64,000 bases of DNA from CAIQQQ01 sp040399685 (GTDB lineage: Bacteria; Pseudomonadota; Alphaproteobacteria; Acetobacterales; Acetobacteraceae). This document shows positions 44,160-52,936 of this stretch, piece by piece. Position numbers and translations under genes: made by a program. The first letter of the stretch is position 1; every line of letters starts with the position of its first letter. Under the pieces are notes generated by a model. That model searched no databases. It saw nothing but the letters and a program-made list of their open reading frames with translations, and was not told the DNA's origin. The stretch spans positions 16,342 to 80,341 of the forward strand of contig JBBART010000023.1 in assembly GCA_040399685.1 (NCBI GenBank), written 5' to 3'.

Positions 44160-44963
44160 TCAGCGCTCCGACATCAAGGAAGGGCGGCCCCGCAACGCCT
44201 GGCGTTCCAACGCACGCACCAGCGCGTCGGCGGTCAGGCCCAGCAGGGCGTAGATCAGCAGGCCGACCACGATCACATCTGTGCGCAGAAAATCCCGCGC
44301 ATCGCTGATCAGGTAGCCGATGCCGGCCTCGGCGTTGATCTGCTCGGCCACCACCAGGCTCAACCAGCCCACGCCGAGCGAATAGCGCAGTCCCACGAGG
44401 CCAGACGGCAGCGCGCCCGGCAGGATGACGTGGCGGATCAGCCCGGCGCGGTTCAGGCCGAACACCTGGGCCGCCTCCACCAGCTTGCGATCCACGCCGC
44501 GAATGCCCGCGAACACATTCAGATAGATCGGAAACGTGGTGCCAAGCGCCACCAGGGCGATCTTCGGCGTCTCACCGATGCCGAACCACAGGATGAACAG
44601 CGGCACCAGCCCCAGGAACGGCAGCGTGCGCAACATCTGCATCGGCGCGTCCACCACCTCCTCGCCGGCGCGGCTCAATCCGGCGGTCACGGCCAGGACG
44701 GTACCGACCGAGACGCCGATGGCCAACCCCACCGACACGCGGGCGAGCGAGACCAGCAAATGGTGCGCCAACGCGCCCGACACCAGCAGCCCCCAGGCGG
44801 CGACCAGAATGGTGGACGGTGCGGCCAGCGTGCGTGGCGCAATAATCCCGGCCATCGAGGCCGCCTGCCACAGCGCCACCAGCACCAACGGCGAGATGAA
44901 GCGGCGACAGGCACGCAGGTTCAAATGCCGTGGCGCGGGCGGCGATATCTTTCTCACACTCAC
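44160..44963 (-). CDS. ssuC: Sulfonate/nitrate-type ABC transporter permease (SsuC-like)
   Basis: Inner-membrane permease of 267 residues with six helices. The ATPase-docking loop is VEAAQVFGLNRAGLIRHVIL, and FILWFGIGETPKIALVALG plus SLVVAEQINAEAGIGYLI are SsuC/TauC signatures. First gene of an ssuCB pair; ssuA and the monooxygenase ssuD are not seen here. Confidence 0.85.
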   Translation of the reverse strand: MSVRKISPPAPRHLNLRACRRFISPLVLVALWQAASMAGIIAPRTLAAPSTILVAAWGLLVSGALAHHLLVSLARVSVGLAIGVSVGTVLAVTAGLSRAGEEVVDAPMQMLRTLPFLGLVPLFILWFGIGETPKIALVALGTTFPIYLNVFAGIRGVDRKLVEAAQVFGLNRAGLIRHVILPGALPSGLVGLRYSLGVGWLSLVVAEQINAEAGIGYLISDARDFLRTDVIVVGLLIYALLGLTADALVRALERQALRGRPSLMSER

Positions 44964-45022
44964 GACCCCGTAGTTTCAATGAGGCATCGCCCCCAGGCCA
45001 GCCGCCTTGACAGCCACGCCGC

Positions 45023-45412
45023 TCACTTCGCCGGCTTGTGCTTTGCCTGCCAGCTTTTCATCCCGGCGATCTCCTTTTCCTGCGCGGCCACAATGTCCTG
45101 CGCCAGCTTCCGCAATTCCGGATCGGTGCCGTACTGGAGTTCGATCTTCGCCATATCAATCGCGCCCTGGTGATGCGGGATCATGCCGGCGACAAAATCC
45201 TGATCGGCATTGCCAGACAAAGGCGCGCCCATGCCCTGCATCATCTTGTCATTGGCGGACTTGAAGGCCTTGGACGACGGCGTGTCGGCGCCAGCCTTCG
45301 GCATCTCCATGCCGGGATGCGCCATACCGGGCATTGGCTGCGTCTGCTGGGCCAGCGCCGGGACAGAGACGGACATCAGGGCGAGCGCGAGAAGGTTGCG
45401 AATAGGCGACAT
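45023..45412 (-). CDS. DUF305 family periplasmic protein
   Basis: A 129-residue exported protein, signal peptide MSPIRNLLALALMSVSVPALA, then a His/Met-rich segment (MPGMAHPGMEMP) and the DUF305 four-helix core DQDFVAGMIPHHQGAIDMA with AAQEKEIAGM. Related proteins (CopM-like) bind copper or silver; metal handling is inferred. ATG 45412 has AGGA upstream and starts the signal peptide; 26 further in-frame upstream codons are rejected. Confidence 0.85.
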   Translation of the reverse strand: MSPIRNLLALALMSVSVPALAQQTQPMPGMAHPGMEMPKAGADTPSSKAFKSANDKMMQGMGAPLSGNADQDFVAGMIPHHQGAIDMAKIELQYGTDPELRKLAQDIVAAQEKEIAGMKSWQAKHKPAK

Positions 45413-45558
45413 GGGAGGGGTCCTTTGACAGTGACAGGCCATACTGGACATCGTGACCAGAACGGCCCGGCGCAAGAAGCACAGTGACACGCCGGGGCTT
45501 GCCTTCGCGGCACGGAGCGTGTGCGATCACATCTTAACCCGCCTCGGAGGCAAAGGCT

Positions 45559-46701
45559 TTGACCAAGGTTCTGATCGTGGGCGGCGGAATTGCAGGTCTG
45601 TCCACCGCCTGGGCACTGTCCCGGCGCGGGGTCGAGGTGGAACTTTTCGAACAAGGCCCGCTGCCGAACCCACGCAGTTCCTCGCATGACGAGCACCGCA
45701 TCATCCGCCATGCCTATGGCACCATGGAAGGCTATGCCCATCTGATGCCCGAGGCGTTCCGGATCTGGGACCGCATGTGGCAGGATCTCGGCACCACGCA
45801 TTACGATCCCTGCGGCCTGACCTATGTCATCCGCAAGCCGGCCGATCTGGCGGATGGCGGCTGGTATCCCGCCGTCCAACGTGCGCTGGACGACATGGGC
45901 ATCGCCTGCCGCGACCTGCCGCTTGACCAGATGCCAACGCGCTATCCCATGCTGCGCCAGGACGGCGTGCTGAAAGTGATCGAAACCGAAGGCGCCGGCC
46001 TGCTGTTCCCCGCCCGCATCCTGACGGAGCTGGTGGTGCTGCTGGCCCGCCGGGGCGTGCGGCTGCACACCGGCGCTGCCGTCACCGAGATCGACGCCGA
46101 GCATGGCCGGCTGGTCTGCGACGGCAAAACCCATTCCGGTGACCATATCGTGGTGGCCGCCGGGGCCTGGGCGGACCGACTGGTGCCCTCCTTGCGCCAG
46201 ATCGCCACCCCGTCGCGCCAGGGCGTGCTGTATCTGGCGCCACCACCGGCACTGGCGGAAGCCTGGGCGAACGCGCCGGCCATGATGGACACAGATATCG
46301 ACAGCGGCGTCTATGCCCTGCCGCCACGCCGGGGCACGCGGCTGAAGATCGGCGATCACCGCTTCTCCCGCACCGGCGACCCGGACGGGGACCGCATCGC
46401 CACCGCCCAGGATCTGGAGGCGCTGTGGCCGTCCATGCGCAATATGTTCCGCGACGTGGACCACTACACCGTGCTGGAGCCGAAAGCCTGCTTCTACACC
46501 GTGACGGCCACCGAGGAATTTCATGTGGCGCCGCTCGGGGCGGCTGGGATGATCATCAGCGCCTGCTCCGGCCACGGCTTCAAGCTCGGTGCCCTGATGG
46601 GGGATCTGGCGGCGCGGGCGATCACCGGCGAGATGGCCATGACGGACCTGCCCGACCTCGCGGCCGGACGAATCCTGCGGCCGCGATTTGTCGGGGCGTG
46701 A
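45559..46701 (+). CDS. MTOX/sarcosine-oxidase-family FAD oxidase
   Basis: Monomeric flavin amine oxidase of 380 residues related to N-methyl-L-tryptophan oxidase (SolA) and sarcosine oxidase. FAD motif VLIVGGGIAGLSTAWALSRRG, SSHDEHRIIRHAYG flavin-contact segment, and Cys311 in EPKACFYTVTATEEFH, which matches the Cys that binds FAD covalently. Start is TTG with GGAGG at good spacing. The substrate amine is unknown. Confidence 0.85.
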   Translation: MTKVLIVGGGIAGLSTAWALSRRGVEVELFEQGPLPNPRSSSHDEHRIIRHAYGTMEGYAHLMPEAFRIWDRMWQDLGTTHYDPCGLTYVIRKPADLADGGWYPAVQRALDDMGIACRDLPLDQMPTRYPMLRQDGVLKVIETEGAGLLFPARILTELVVLLARRGVRLHTGAAVTEIDAEHGRLVCDGKTHSGDHIVVAAGAWADRLVPSLRQIATPSRQGVLYLAPPPALAEAWANAPAMMDTDIDSGVYALPPRRGTRLKIGDHRFSRTGDPDGDRIATAQDLEALWPSMRNMFRDVDHYTVLEPKACFYTVTATEEFHVAPLGAAGMIISACSGHGFKLGALMGDLAARAITGEMAMTDLPDLAAGRILRPRFVGA

Positions 46702-46820
46702 CCACCCGCAAACATTCAAACGAATAATATGGCGGTTGGCAGGCACGAAACGTCCATCATCTGCCATAGTGCGATGTGCTACCCGCCGACGACGGCGTAA
46801 TTAAAAACGGGGACGAAACG

Positions 46821-47885
46821 ATGAAGCCAATCAGAACGATGATCGCAGCGATTGCCCTGGCCGCCCTGGGCTTGACCATGCCGGCCAGCGCCCAAACCAA
46901 GGGCAACGTGGGCATTGCCATGCCGACCAAGTCGTCGGCCCGCTGGATCTTGGACGGTGAGAACATCGTCAAGGTGCTCAAGGCCCGCGGTTACACCACC
47001 GACCTCCAATATGCTGATGACGACGTGCCGAACCAGCTCGCGCAGATCGAGAACATGCTGACCAAGGGCGCAAAGGTGCTGGTCATCGCCGCCATCGACG
47101 GCACCACGCTGTCGGACGTTCTCAGCCAGGCCGCCAAGGCCGGCACCAAGGTGATCGCGTATGACCGCCTGATCCGCAATTCACCGAACGTCGATTATTA
47201 CGCCACCTTCGACAATTTCCAGGTCGGCGTGTTGCAGGCTGAATCAATCATCACGCCGCTTGGGCTGAAGGAGGGCAAAGGCCCGTTCAACATCGAGCTG
47301 TTCGGCGGCTCGCCGGACGACAACAACGCCTTCTTCTTCTACAACGGCGCAATGTCGGTGTTCGACCCGTACATCAAATCCGGCAAACTGGTTGTCGCCA
47401 GCGGCCAGACCGGCATGGACAAAGTGTCCACCCTGCGCTGGGACGGCGCCACCGCCCAGGCCCGCATGGACAATTTGCTGAGCGCCTATTACGCAAAAAA
47501 GACCGTCGATGCCGTGCTGTCACCGTATGACGGCATCTCGATCGGCATTCTGTCCTCGCTGAAGGGCGTCGGCTATGGCAGCGGCAAGCAGACGATGCCC
47601 ATCGTCAGCGGCCAGGACGCCGAAGTGCCGTCCATCAAATCCATCCTCGCCGGCGAACAGACCGCCACAATCTTCAAGGATACCCGCGAACTGGCGAAGG
47701 TGACGGCGGACATGGTGGACGCGGTGCTGACCGGCCAGAAGGTCGTCGTCAACGACACCACCACCTACAACAACGGCGTGAAGGTGGTGCCGGCCTATCT
47801 GCTGAAGCCGGTGATCGTGGACAAGAGCAACTGGAAATCCGTGCTCGTGGACAGCGGCTACTACAAGCTCAACCAAATCCAGTAA
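46821..47885 (+). CDS. chvE: Multiple-monosaccharide ABC substrate-binding protein
   Basis: Periplasmic receptor of the ChvE/MmsA-system type, 354 residues with signal peptide (to about 26, MPASAQT). Sugar-binding fold segments VGIAMPTKSSARWILDGENI, VIAAIDGTTLSDVL, VIAYDRLIRNSPNVDYYATF and SGQDAEVPSIKSILAGEQ are nearly diagnostic. In Agrobacterium ChvE also feeds VirA sensing; here only transport is supported. First gene of chvE-gguA-gguB. Confidence 0.92.
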   Translation: MKPIRTMIAAIALAALGLTMPASAQTKGNVGIAMPTKSSARWILDGENIVKVLKARGYTTDLQYADDDVPNQLAQIENMLTKGAKVLVIAAIDGTTLSDVLSQAAKAGTKVIAYDRLIRNSPNVDYYATFDNFQVGVLQAESIITPLGLKEGKGPFNIELFGGSPDDNNAFFFYNGAMSVFDPYIKSGKLVVASGQTGMDKVSTLRWDGATAQARMDNLLSAYYAKKTVDAVLSPYDGISIGILSSLKGVGYGSGKQTMPIVSGQDAEVPSIKSILAGEQTATIFKDTRELAKVTADMVDAVLTGQKVVVNDTTTYNNGVKVVPAYLLKPVIVDKSNWKSVLVDSGYYKLNQIQ

Positions 47886-47938
47886 CGGCCACGGGGGCCG
47901 CCATGATCGCGGCCCCTTCCCGCCCAGCGGTATGCGCC

Positions 47939-49492
47939 ATGAACCAGATCCAAAACCTGCCTGATATCCTGCGGATGCAGGGCATCTCCAAGAATTTCGG
48001 CGCCGTGCGCGCCCTGAGCGATGTCAGCTTCACCGTGCGCCCAGGCGAAATCCACGCGCTGGTAGGCGAGAACGGCGCCGGCAAATCGACGTTGATGAAA
48101 GTCCTCAGCGGCGTCTATCCGCATGGCAGCTACGACGGCGAGATCCATTTCGACGGCGAAGTGCGTGCCTTTCGCGGCATCAATGACAGCGAGGCCCTGG
48201 GGATCATCATCATCCACCAGGAACTGGCGCTGATCCCGCTGATGTCGATTGCCGAGAACATCTTCCTCTCCCACCCGCCGCAACGCTTCGGCGTGATCGA
48301 CCGCGATGCCGTCTACACGCGCACGGTGGCCCTTCTGGCCAAGGTGGGCCTGCACGAATCGCCGGACACGCTGATCACGAATATCGGCGTCGGCAAACAG
48401 CAGCTGGTGGAGATCGCCAAGGCGCTGTCCAAGAAGGTGCGGCTGCTGATCCTGGACGAGCCGACCGCCAGCCTCAACGAGCGCGATTCCCAGGCGCTGC
48501 TGGACCTTCTGGTGGAGTTCCGCGCCCAGGGCATTTCCTCCATCCTGATCTCGCACAAGCTGAACGAAATCTCCAAGATCGCTGACCAGATCACCGTCCT
48601 GCGCGACGGCCGCGCCATCGAGACGATGGATTGCAGCGCCGGTCCAATTCAGGAAGACCAGATCATCCGCAAGATGGTGGACCGCGATCTGGCCAGCCGC
48701 TTCCCGGTGCGCGAACCCAAAATCGGCGGGACGATCTTCCAAGTGTCCAACTGGACCGCCCACCACCCGCAGCACCCCGAGCGGCAAATGGTAAAGGGCG
48801 TGAACTTCCACGCAAAGCGCGGCGAAATCGTCGGCATCGCCGGCCTGATGGGCGCCGGGCGCACCGAGTTCGCCATGAGCATCTTCGGCCGGTCCTACGG
48901 CCGCGACATCAGCGGCACCGCCACGCTGGACGGCAAGGACGTGGATCTGTCCACCGTGCCGCGCGCGATCGCGGCGGGGCTCGCCTATGTCACCGAAGAC
49001 CGCAAGCATCTGGGCCTGCTGCTGGCCGAGGACATTCGCAAGAACATCACCCTGGCCAATCTCGGCGCCGTGTCCGAGCACACGGTGATCGACGATTTCA
49101 GCGAGCTGGAAGTGGCCAATTCCTACCGCGAGGCCATGCGCATCCGCTGCCAGAACGTCTATCAGCAAACCGGCGAGCTCTCGGGCGGCAACCAGCAGAA
49201 GGTGATTCTGTCGAAATGGCTGTTCTCCGGCCCGCAGGTGCTGATCCTGGACGAGCCGACGCGCGGCATCGACGTGGGCGCCAAATACGAAATCTACCAG
49301 ATCATCAACGAGCTGGCCGATAGCGGCAAGGCGGTGATCATGATCTCGTCGGAAATGCCGGAATTGCTGGGCATGTGCGACCGGATCTGCGTGATGAACG
49401 AAGGCGCCTTCGTGGCCGAGTTCGACGCGGCTGAGGCCAGCCAGGAAAAAATCATGCGCAGCATCGTGCGCAACGGAGAGCCCGACCAATGA
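47939..49492 (+). CDS. gguA: Multiple-monosaccharide ABC ATPase, double cassette
   Basis: GguA (MmsA) ATPase of 517 residues with two cassettes. The first has Walker A GENGAGKSTLMKVLSG and VGKQQLVEIAKALSKKVRLL; the second has a degenerate Walker A GLMGAGRTEFA and LSGGNQQKVILSKWL with LILDEPTRGIDVG. An in-frame ATG at 47903 is an alternative start adding 12 residues. Stop overlaps gguB. Confidence 0.92.
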   Translation: MNQIQNLPDILRMQGISKNFGAVRALSDVSFTVRPGEIHALVGENGAGKSTLMKVLSGVYPHGSYDGEIHFDGEVRAFRGINDSEALGIIIIHQELALIPLMSIAENIFLSHPPQRFGVIDRDAVYTRTVALLAKVGLHESPDTLITNIGVGKQQLVEIAKALSKKVRLLILDEPTASLNERDSQALLDLLVEFRAQGISSILISHKLNEISKIADQITVLRDGRAIETMDCSAGPIQEDQIIRKMVDRDLASRFPVREPKIGGTIFQVSNWTAHHPQHPERQMVKGVNFHAKRGEIVGIAGLMGAGRTEFAMSIFGRSYGRDISGTATLDGKDVDLSTVPRAIAAGLAYVTEDRKHLGLLLAEDIRKNITLANLGAVSEHTVIDDFSELEVANSYREAMRIRCQNVYQQTGELSGGNQQKVILSKWLFSGPQVLILDEPTRGIDVGAKYEIYQIINELADSGKAVIMISSEMPELLGMCDRICVMNEGAFVAEFDAAEASQEKIMRSIVRNGEPDQ

Positions 49493-50670
49493 GCGACACC
49501 GCGATCAAACCGCACCGCGCCGGCGGCTTCATCAAGACCAACCTGCGGCAATACGGCATGTTGCTGTCGCTGTTCGCCATCATGGTGTTCTTCCAGATCG
49601 CAACAGATGGCACGCTGATGCGGCCGCTGAACCTCACCAATCTGGTGCTGCAGAACAGCTACATCATCATCATGGCGCTGGGCATGTTGCTGGTCATCGT
49701 GACCGGGCATATCGATCTGTCGGTGGGGTCGGTGGCCGGCTTCGTCGGCGCGTTGGCGGCGGTGATGATGGTGACGTACCATGTGCCCGTGGTGGTCGCG
49801 ACCATCGTGTGCCTGACGGTCGGCGGGCTGATCGGGGCCGCGCAGGGCTTCTGGGTGGCGTATTTCAAGATCCCCTCCTTCATCGTCACGCTGGCCGGCA
49901 TGCTGGTGTTCAAGGGACTGACGCTGGCGGTGCTGGACGGGCGCTCCGTTGGCCCCTTCCCGGTGATCTTCCAGCGTCTGTCATCGGGTTTTCTGCCGGA
50001 GTTCATCCTCGGCGACGATGATTTCCATCTGTCTTCGCTGCTGCTCGGCATCGTGGTGGCGGTGATGCTGGTGGTGCTGGCGGTGCGCAACCGCGCGCGC
50101 AGCCGCAGCCACGGCATCGAGATGGAACCTACCGGGTTGTTCATCGCCAAGAACGTGCTGCTGGTGACGGCGATCACCGGCTTCACCTATCTGATCGTGT
50201 CTCATCGCGGCCTGCCGAACGTGCTGGTCATTATGCTGGCGCTGATTGCGGTCTATGCGTTCGTCACCAACCGCACCGTGGTGGGGCGGCAGATCTATGC
50301 GGTGGGCGGCAACGAAAAGGCCGCCAAGCTGTCCGGCATTCGCACCGAACGGCTGACATTCTTCACCTTCGTCAACATGGGCGTGCTGGCCGGGCTGGCC
50401 GGGCTGGTGTTTGCAGCCCGCCTCAACACCGCCACCCCAAAGGCCGGGCTCGGCTTCGAACTGGACGTGATCGCCGCCTGCTTCATCGGCGGCGCGTCCG
50501 CCTATGGCGGCGTGGGGCTGGTAACGGGCGCCGTGGTGGGCGCGTTCATTATTGGGGTGATGAACAACGGCATGTCCATCCTCGGCATCGGCATCGACTA
50601 CCAGCAGGTGATCAAGGGGCTGGTCTTGCTCGGGGCGGTGTGCGTGGACGTCTACAACCAGAAGCGGTGA
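49489..50670 (+). CDS. gguB: Multiple-monosaccharide ABC permease
   Basis: GguB (MmsB) permease of 393 residues with about ten helices; MALGMLLVIVTGHIDLSVGS and VTGAVVGAFIIGVMNNGMS are typical. The start overlaps the gguA stop (ATGA). Completes the sugar importer; a perfect hairpin follows the stop. Confidence 0.93.
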   Translation: MSDTAIKPHRAGGFIKTNLRQYGMLLSLFAIMVFFQIATDGTLMRPLNLTNLVLQNSYIIIMALGMLLVIVTGHIDLSVGSVAGFVGALAAVMMVTYHVPVVVATIVCLTVGGLIGAAQGFWVAYFKIPSFIVTLAGMLVFKGLTLAVLDGRSVGPFPVIFQRLSSGFLPEFILGDDDFHLSSLLLGIVVAVMLVVLAVRNRARSRSHGIEMEPTGLFIAKNVLLVTAITGFTYLIVSHRGLPNVLVIMLALIAVYAFVTNRTVVGRQIYAVGGNEKAAKLSGIRTERLTFFTFVNMGVLAGLAGLVFAARLNTATPKAGLGFELDVIAACFIGGASAYGGVGLVTGAVVGAFIIGVMNNGMSILGIGIDYQQVIKGLVLLGAVCVDVYNQKR

Positions 50671-50678
50671 CACCCACG

Positions 50679-50699
50679 TTGTCGGGCGTTGCCCGACAA
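50679..50699. terminator. Hairpin between gguB and mntH
   Basis: TTGTCGGGC-GTT-GCCCGACAA, a perfect 9-bp stem with 3-nt loop, 8 bp after the gguB stop and 19 bp from the mntH stop. Placed to end both convergent transcripts. Confidence 0.7.
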
Positions 50700-50718
50700 T
50701 GTACGCCCCCATGCCGAA

Positions 50719-51993
50719 TCACGAAAACAAATCCACCCCAAAAACCTGCAACAACAACAGCACGTTCAGCGCCACGATCACCGCCGTGCCGATGCAGGCC
50801 AGCACATGCGTCCGCCACCCGTTGGCAAACTCCCCCATGATCGCCCGACTGCGGGTGAACATCACCAGCGCCACCAGCGGAAACGGCAGGGCAATGCTGA
50901 GAAGAACCTGACTGTCCACCAGCGCCTTGGTGGGGTTCACCCCGATCGCCACCACCACGAACGCCGGCAACATCGTCGCCGTGCGCCGGACCCAGATGGG
51001 GATGCGGAATCCCACGAAGCCCTGCATGATCAACTGTCCGGCCATGGTACCCACCACTGAGCTGGAAATTCCCGACGCGATCAGCGACACCAGAAAGAAC
51101 CCCGCTGCCGCCCCGCCCAAAAGCGGCGCCAGCGTGTGATAGGCGGTCTCGATCTCGGCCACGTCACTATGGCCTTCGTGAAACGCCGAGGCTGCCATGA
51201 TGACCATGGCCATGTTGATCAACCCGGCCAATGTCAGGGCCACCACAACCTCACGGTTGGAAAACCGCAGCAGCATCCGTCGCTCGCTGGCGTTGTTCGT
51301 GCGCACCCGATGCTGCGTCAGCCCTGAATGCAGATAAACGGCATGCGGCATCACTGTGGCGCCGACGATGCCGACGGCAATGGTCAATGCCTCGGAATCC
51401 GGGATCAGCGGCGTCATCGTGCCAAGCCCCACGGCCCCCCAGGCCACCGGCGCGATCAGCAATTCGGCCAGATAACAGAGCGCGATCACGGCCACAAAGG
51501 CGCCGATGATCAGCTCGATCGGCCGAAAGCCGCGCTTGTCCAGCATCAGAATGCCGTAGGTGACAATGCCGGTCACGACCATGCCGGCCAACAGCGGCAA
51601 ATGGAACAGCAGCGACAGGCCCACGGCCGCGCCGAGAAATTCCGCCAGATCCGTGGCCATCGCCGCCACCTCGCTCACGGCCCACATTCCCCACACCACC
51701 GGCCGGGAATAACTGTCGCGGCACAGTTCCGCCAGGTTGCGCCCCGTGACGATGCCGAGCTTGGCGGACAACGCCTGAAACAACATCGCCAGCATGTTGG
51801 CGGCCAGCACCACCCACAGCAGCGAATAACCGTATTTCGAGCCTGCCTGGATGTTGGTGGCGAAATTGCCCGGGTCGATATAGGCGATCGAGGCGATCAC
51901 CGCAGGGCCTGCGAAGAGCAGCGCCGTGCGGGGGCCAATGCGACCGCTGCCGGCCAGCGCCGCCTCCATGGCCTCGGACGCACGGTTCGTCAT
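50719..51993 (-). CDS. mntH: Nramp-family Mn(II)/divalent metal transporter
   Basis: Proton-coupled importer of Mn and Fe, 424 residues, 11 helices. The metal-site motifs DPGNFATNIQAG (TM1) and GATVMPHAVYLHS (TM6) are intact. ATG 51993 places DPGN at residue 40, as in E. coli MntH; the frame also allows a TTG at 52017 and an ATG at 52062, but the latter lies inside a palindrome that looks like an operator. Divergent from an SDR gene. Confidence 0.92.
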   Translation of the reverse strand: MTNRASEAMEAALAGSGRIGPRTALLFAGPAVIASIAYIDPGNFATNIQAGSKYGYSLLWVVLAANMLAMLFQALSAKLGIVTGRNLAELCRDSYSRPVVWGMWAVSEVAAMATDLAEFLGAAVGLSLLFHLPLLAGMVVTGIVTYGILMLDKRGFRPIELIIGAFVAVIALCYLAELLIAPVAWGAVGLGTMTPLIPDSEALTIAVGIVGATVMPHAVYLHSGLTQHRVRTNNASERRMLLRFSNREVVVALTLAGLINMAMVIMAASAFHEGHSDVAEIETAYHTLAPLLGGAAAGFFLVSLIASGISSSVVGTMAGQLIMQGFVGFRIPIWVRRTATMLPAFVVVAIGVNPTKALVDSQVLLSIALPFPLVALVMFTRSRAIMGEFANGWRTHVLACIGTAVIVALNVLLLLQVFGVDLFS

Positions 51994-52054
51994 CAACGGT
52001 TTCACCACAATATCGCTCAATGCCGCCCCTGCCTGCGCTGTGCCTGATTGGAGA

Positions 52055-52070
52055 TGTAGCATTGGCTACA
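52055..52070. promoter_or_regulatory. MntR-like operator upstream of mntH
   Basis: TGTAGC-ATTG-GCTACA is a perfect 6-bp inverted repeat. Its core TAGC-N4-GCTA is the same as in the E. coli MntR box (AACATAGCAAAGGCTATGTT). Position 62-77 bp upstream of the proposed mntH start suits a repressor site. No mntR gene is in the window. Confidence 0.5.
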
Positions 52071-52174
52071 ACTCTTGCAAGAGGGTGCATGATACAGCAT
52101 TGGGCGTCCGGTTCCGGCTTTCATCCTCGACCGGCAGGTGGCAGGCTCTGTCACCGATTTGAAAAGGCCTCCCC

Positions 52175-52912
52175 ATGGCGCCACAACCCATCATGCTGCT
52201 CACAGGGGCAAGCCGAGGCATTGGCCATGCCACCGTCAAGCTGTTTCAGGAACGGGGCTGGCAGATCCTCACCGTCTCACGCCAGCCTTTCGATGAGGCC
52301 TGCGCCTGGCCTGCCGCCCGCGCCGCCCACATCACTGCCGATCTCGCCGATCTGGACGCCATCCCCGCCCTGGCCGCCGAGGTCCGCTCCCGCCTGCCGG
52401 ACGGCAAGCTGCACGCGCTGGTCAACAATGCCGGCATCTCGCCAAAGGGCGACGATGGCAGCCGCATGGGCGTGCTGGACACCGACGCCTTCGCCTGGAC
52501 CCAGGTTCTGAACGTCAATCTCGTCTCAACCGCGCTGCTGGTGCGCGCCTTGATGCCGGAACTTGAAGCCGCACGCGGCTCGATCGTCAACGTCACGTCC
52601 ATCGTCGGCTCGCGCGTGCATCCGTTCGCCGGCGTGGCCTATGCCGCCTCGAAAGCCGGTTTGGCGACATTGACGCGGGAACTCGCCTCGGAACTGGGCA
52701 CCAAAGGCGTGCGCTGCAACGCCATCGCGCCGGGCGAGATCAAAACCGCCATCCTGTCCCCCGGCACCGACGATCTGGTCGCACGCTCCGTGCCGATGGG
52801 CCGCCTGGGCGAACCGCGCGAGGTGGCGGAGACGATCTATTTCCTGTGCAGCGACGCATCGTCCTACATCAACGGTGCGGAGATCCACATCAGCGGTGGC
52901 CAGCACGTCTGA
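52175..52912 (+). CDS. SDR-family oxidoreductase
   Basis: Classical short-chain dehydrogenase, 245 residues. Cofactor motif LLTGASRGIGHATV, NNAG structural motif, catalytic Ser in NVTSIVGSRVHPF, YAASK catalytic Tyr/Lys, and terminal NGAEIHISGGQHV. Substrate unknown. The ATG at 52175 follows a 180-bp divergent promoter region shared with mntH. Confidence 0.9.
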   Translation: MAPQPIMLLTGASRGIGHATVKLFQERGWQILTVSRQPFDEACAWPAARAAHITADLADLDAIPALAAEVRSRLPDGKLHALVNNAGISPKGDDGSRMGVLDTDAFAWTQVLNVNLVSTALLVRALMPELEAARGSIVNVTSIVGSRVHPFAGVAYAASKAGLATLTRELASELGTKGVRCNAIAPGEIKTAILSPGTDDLVARSVPMGRLGEPREVAETIYFLCSDASSYINGAEIHISGGQHV

Positions 52913-52917
52913 CCACC

Positions 52918-52936
52918 GCTGATGTGTCGGATCAGC
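52918..52936. terminator. Hairpin between SDR and hflX stops
   Basis: GCTGAT-7 nt-ATCAGC is a perfect 6-bp stem spanning the 19-bp gap between convergent genes and just entering the hflX stop. Weak evidence for a shared terminator. Confidence 0.35.
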
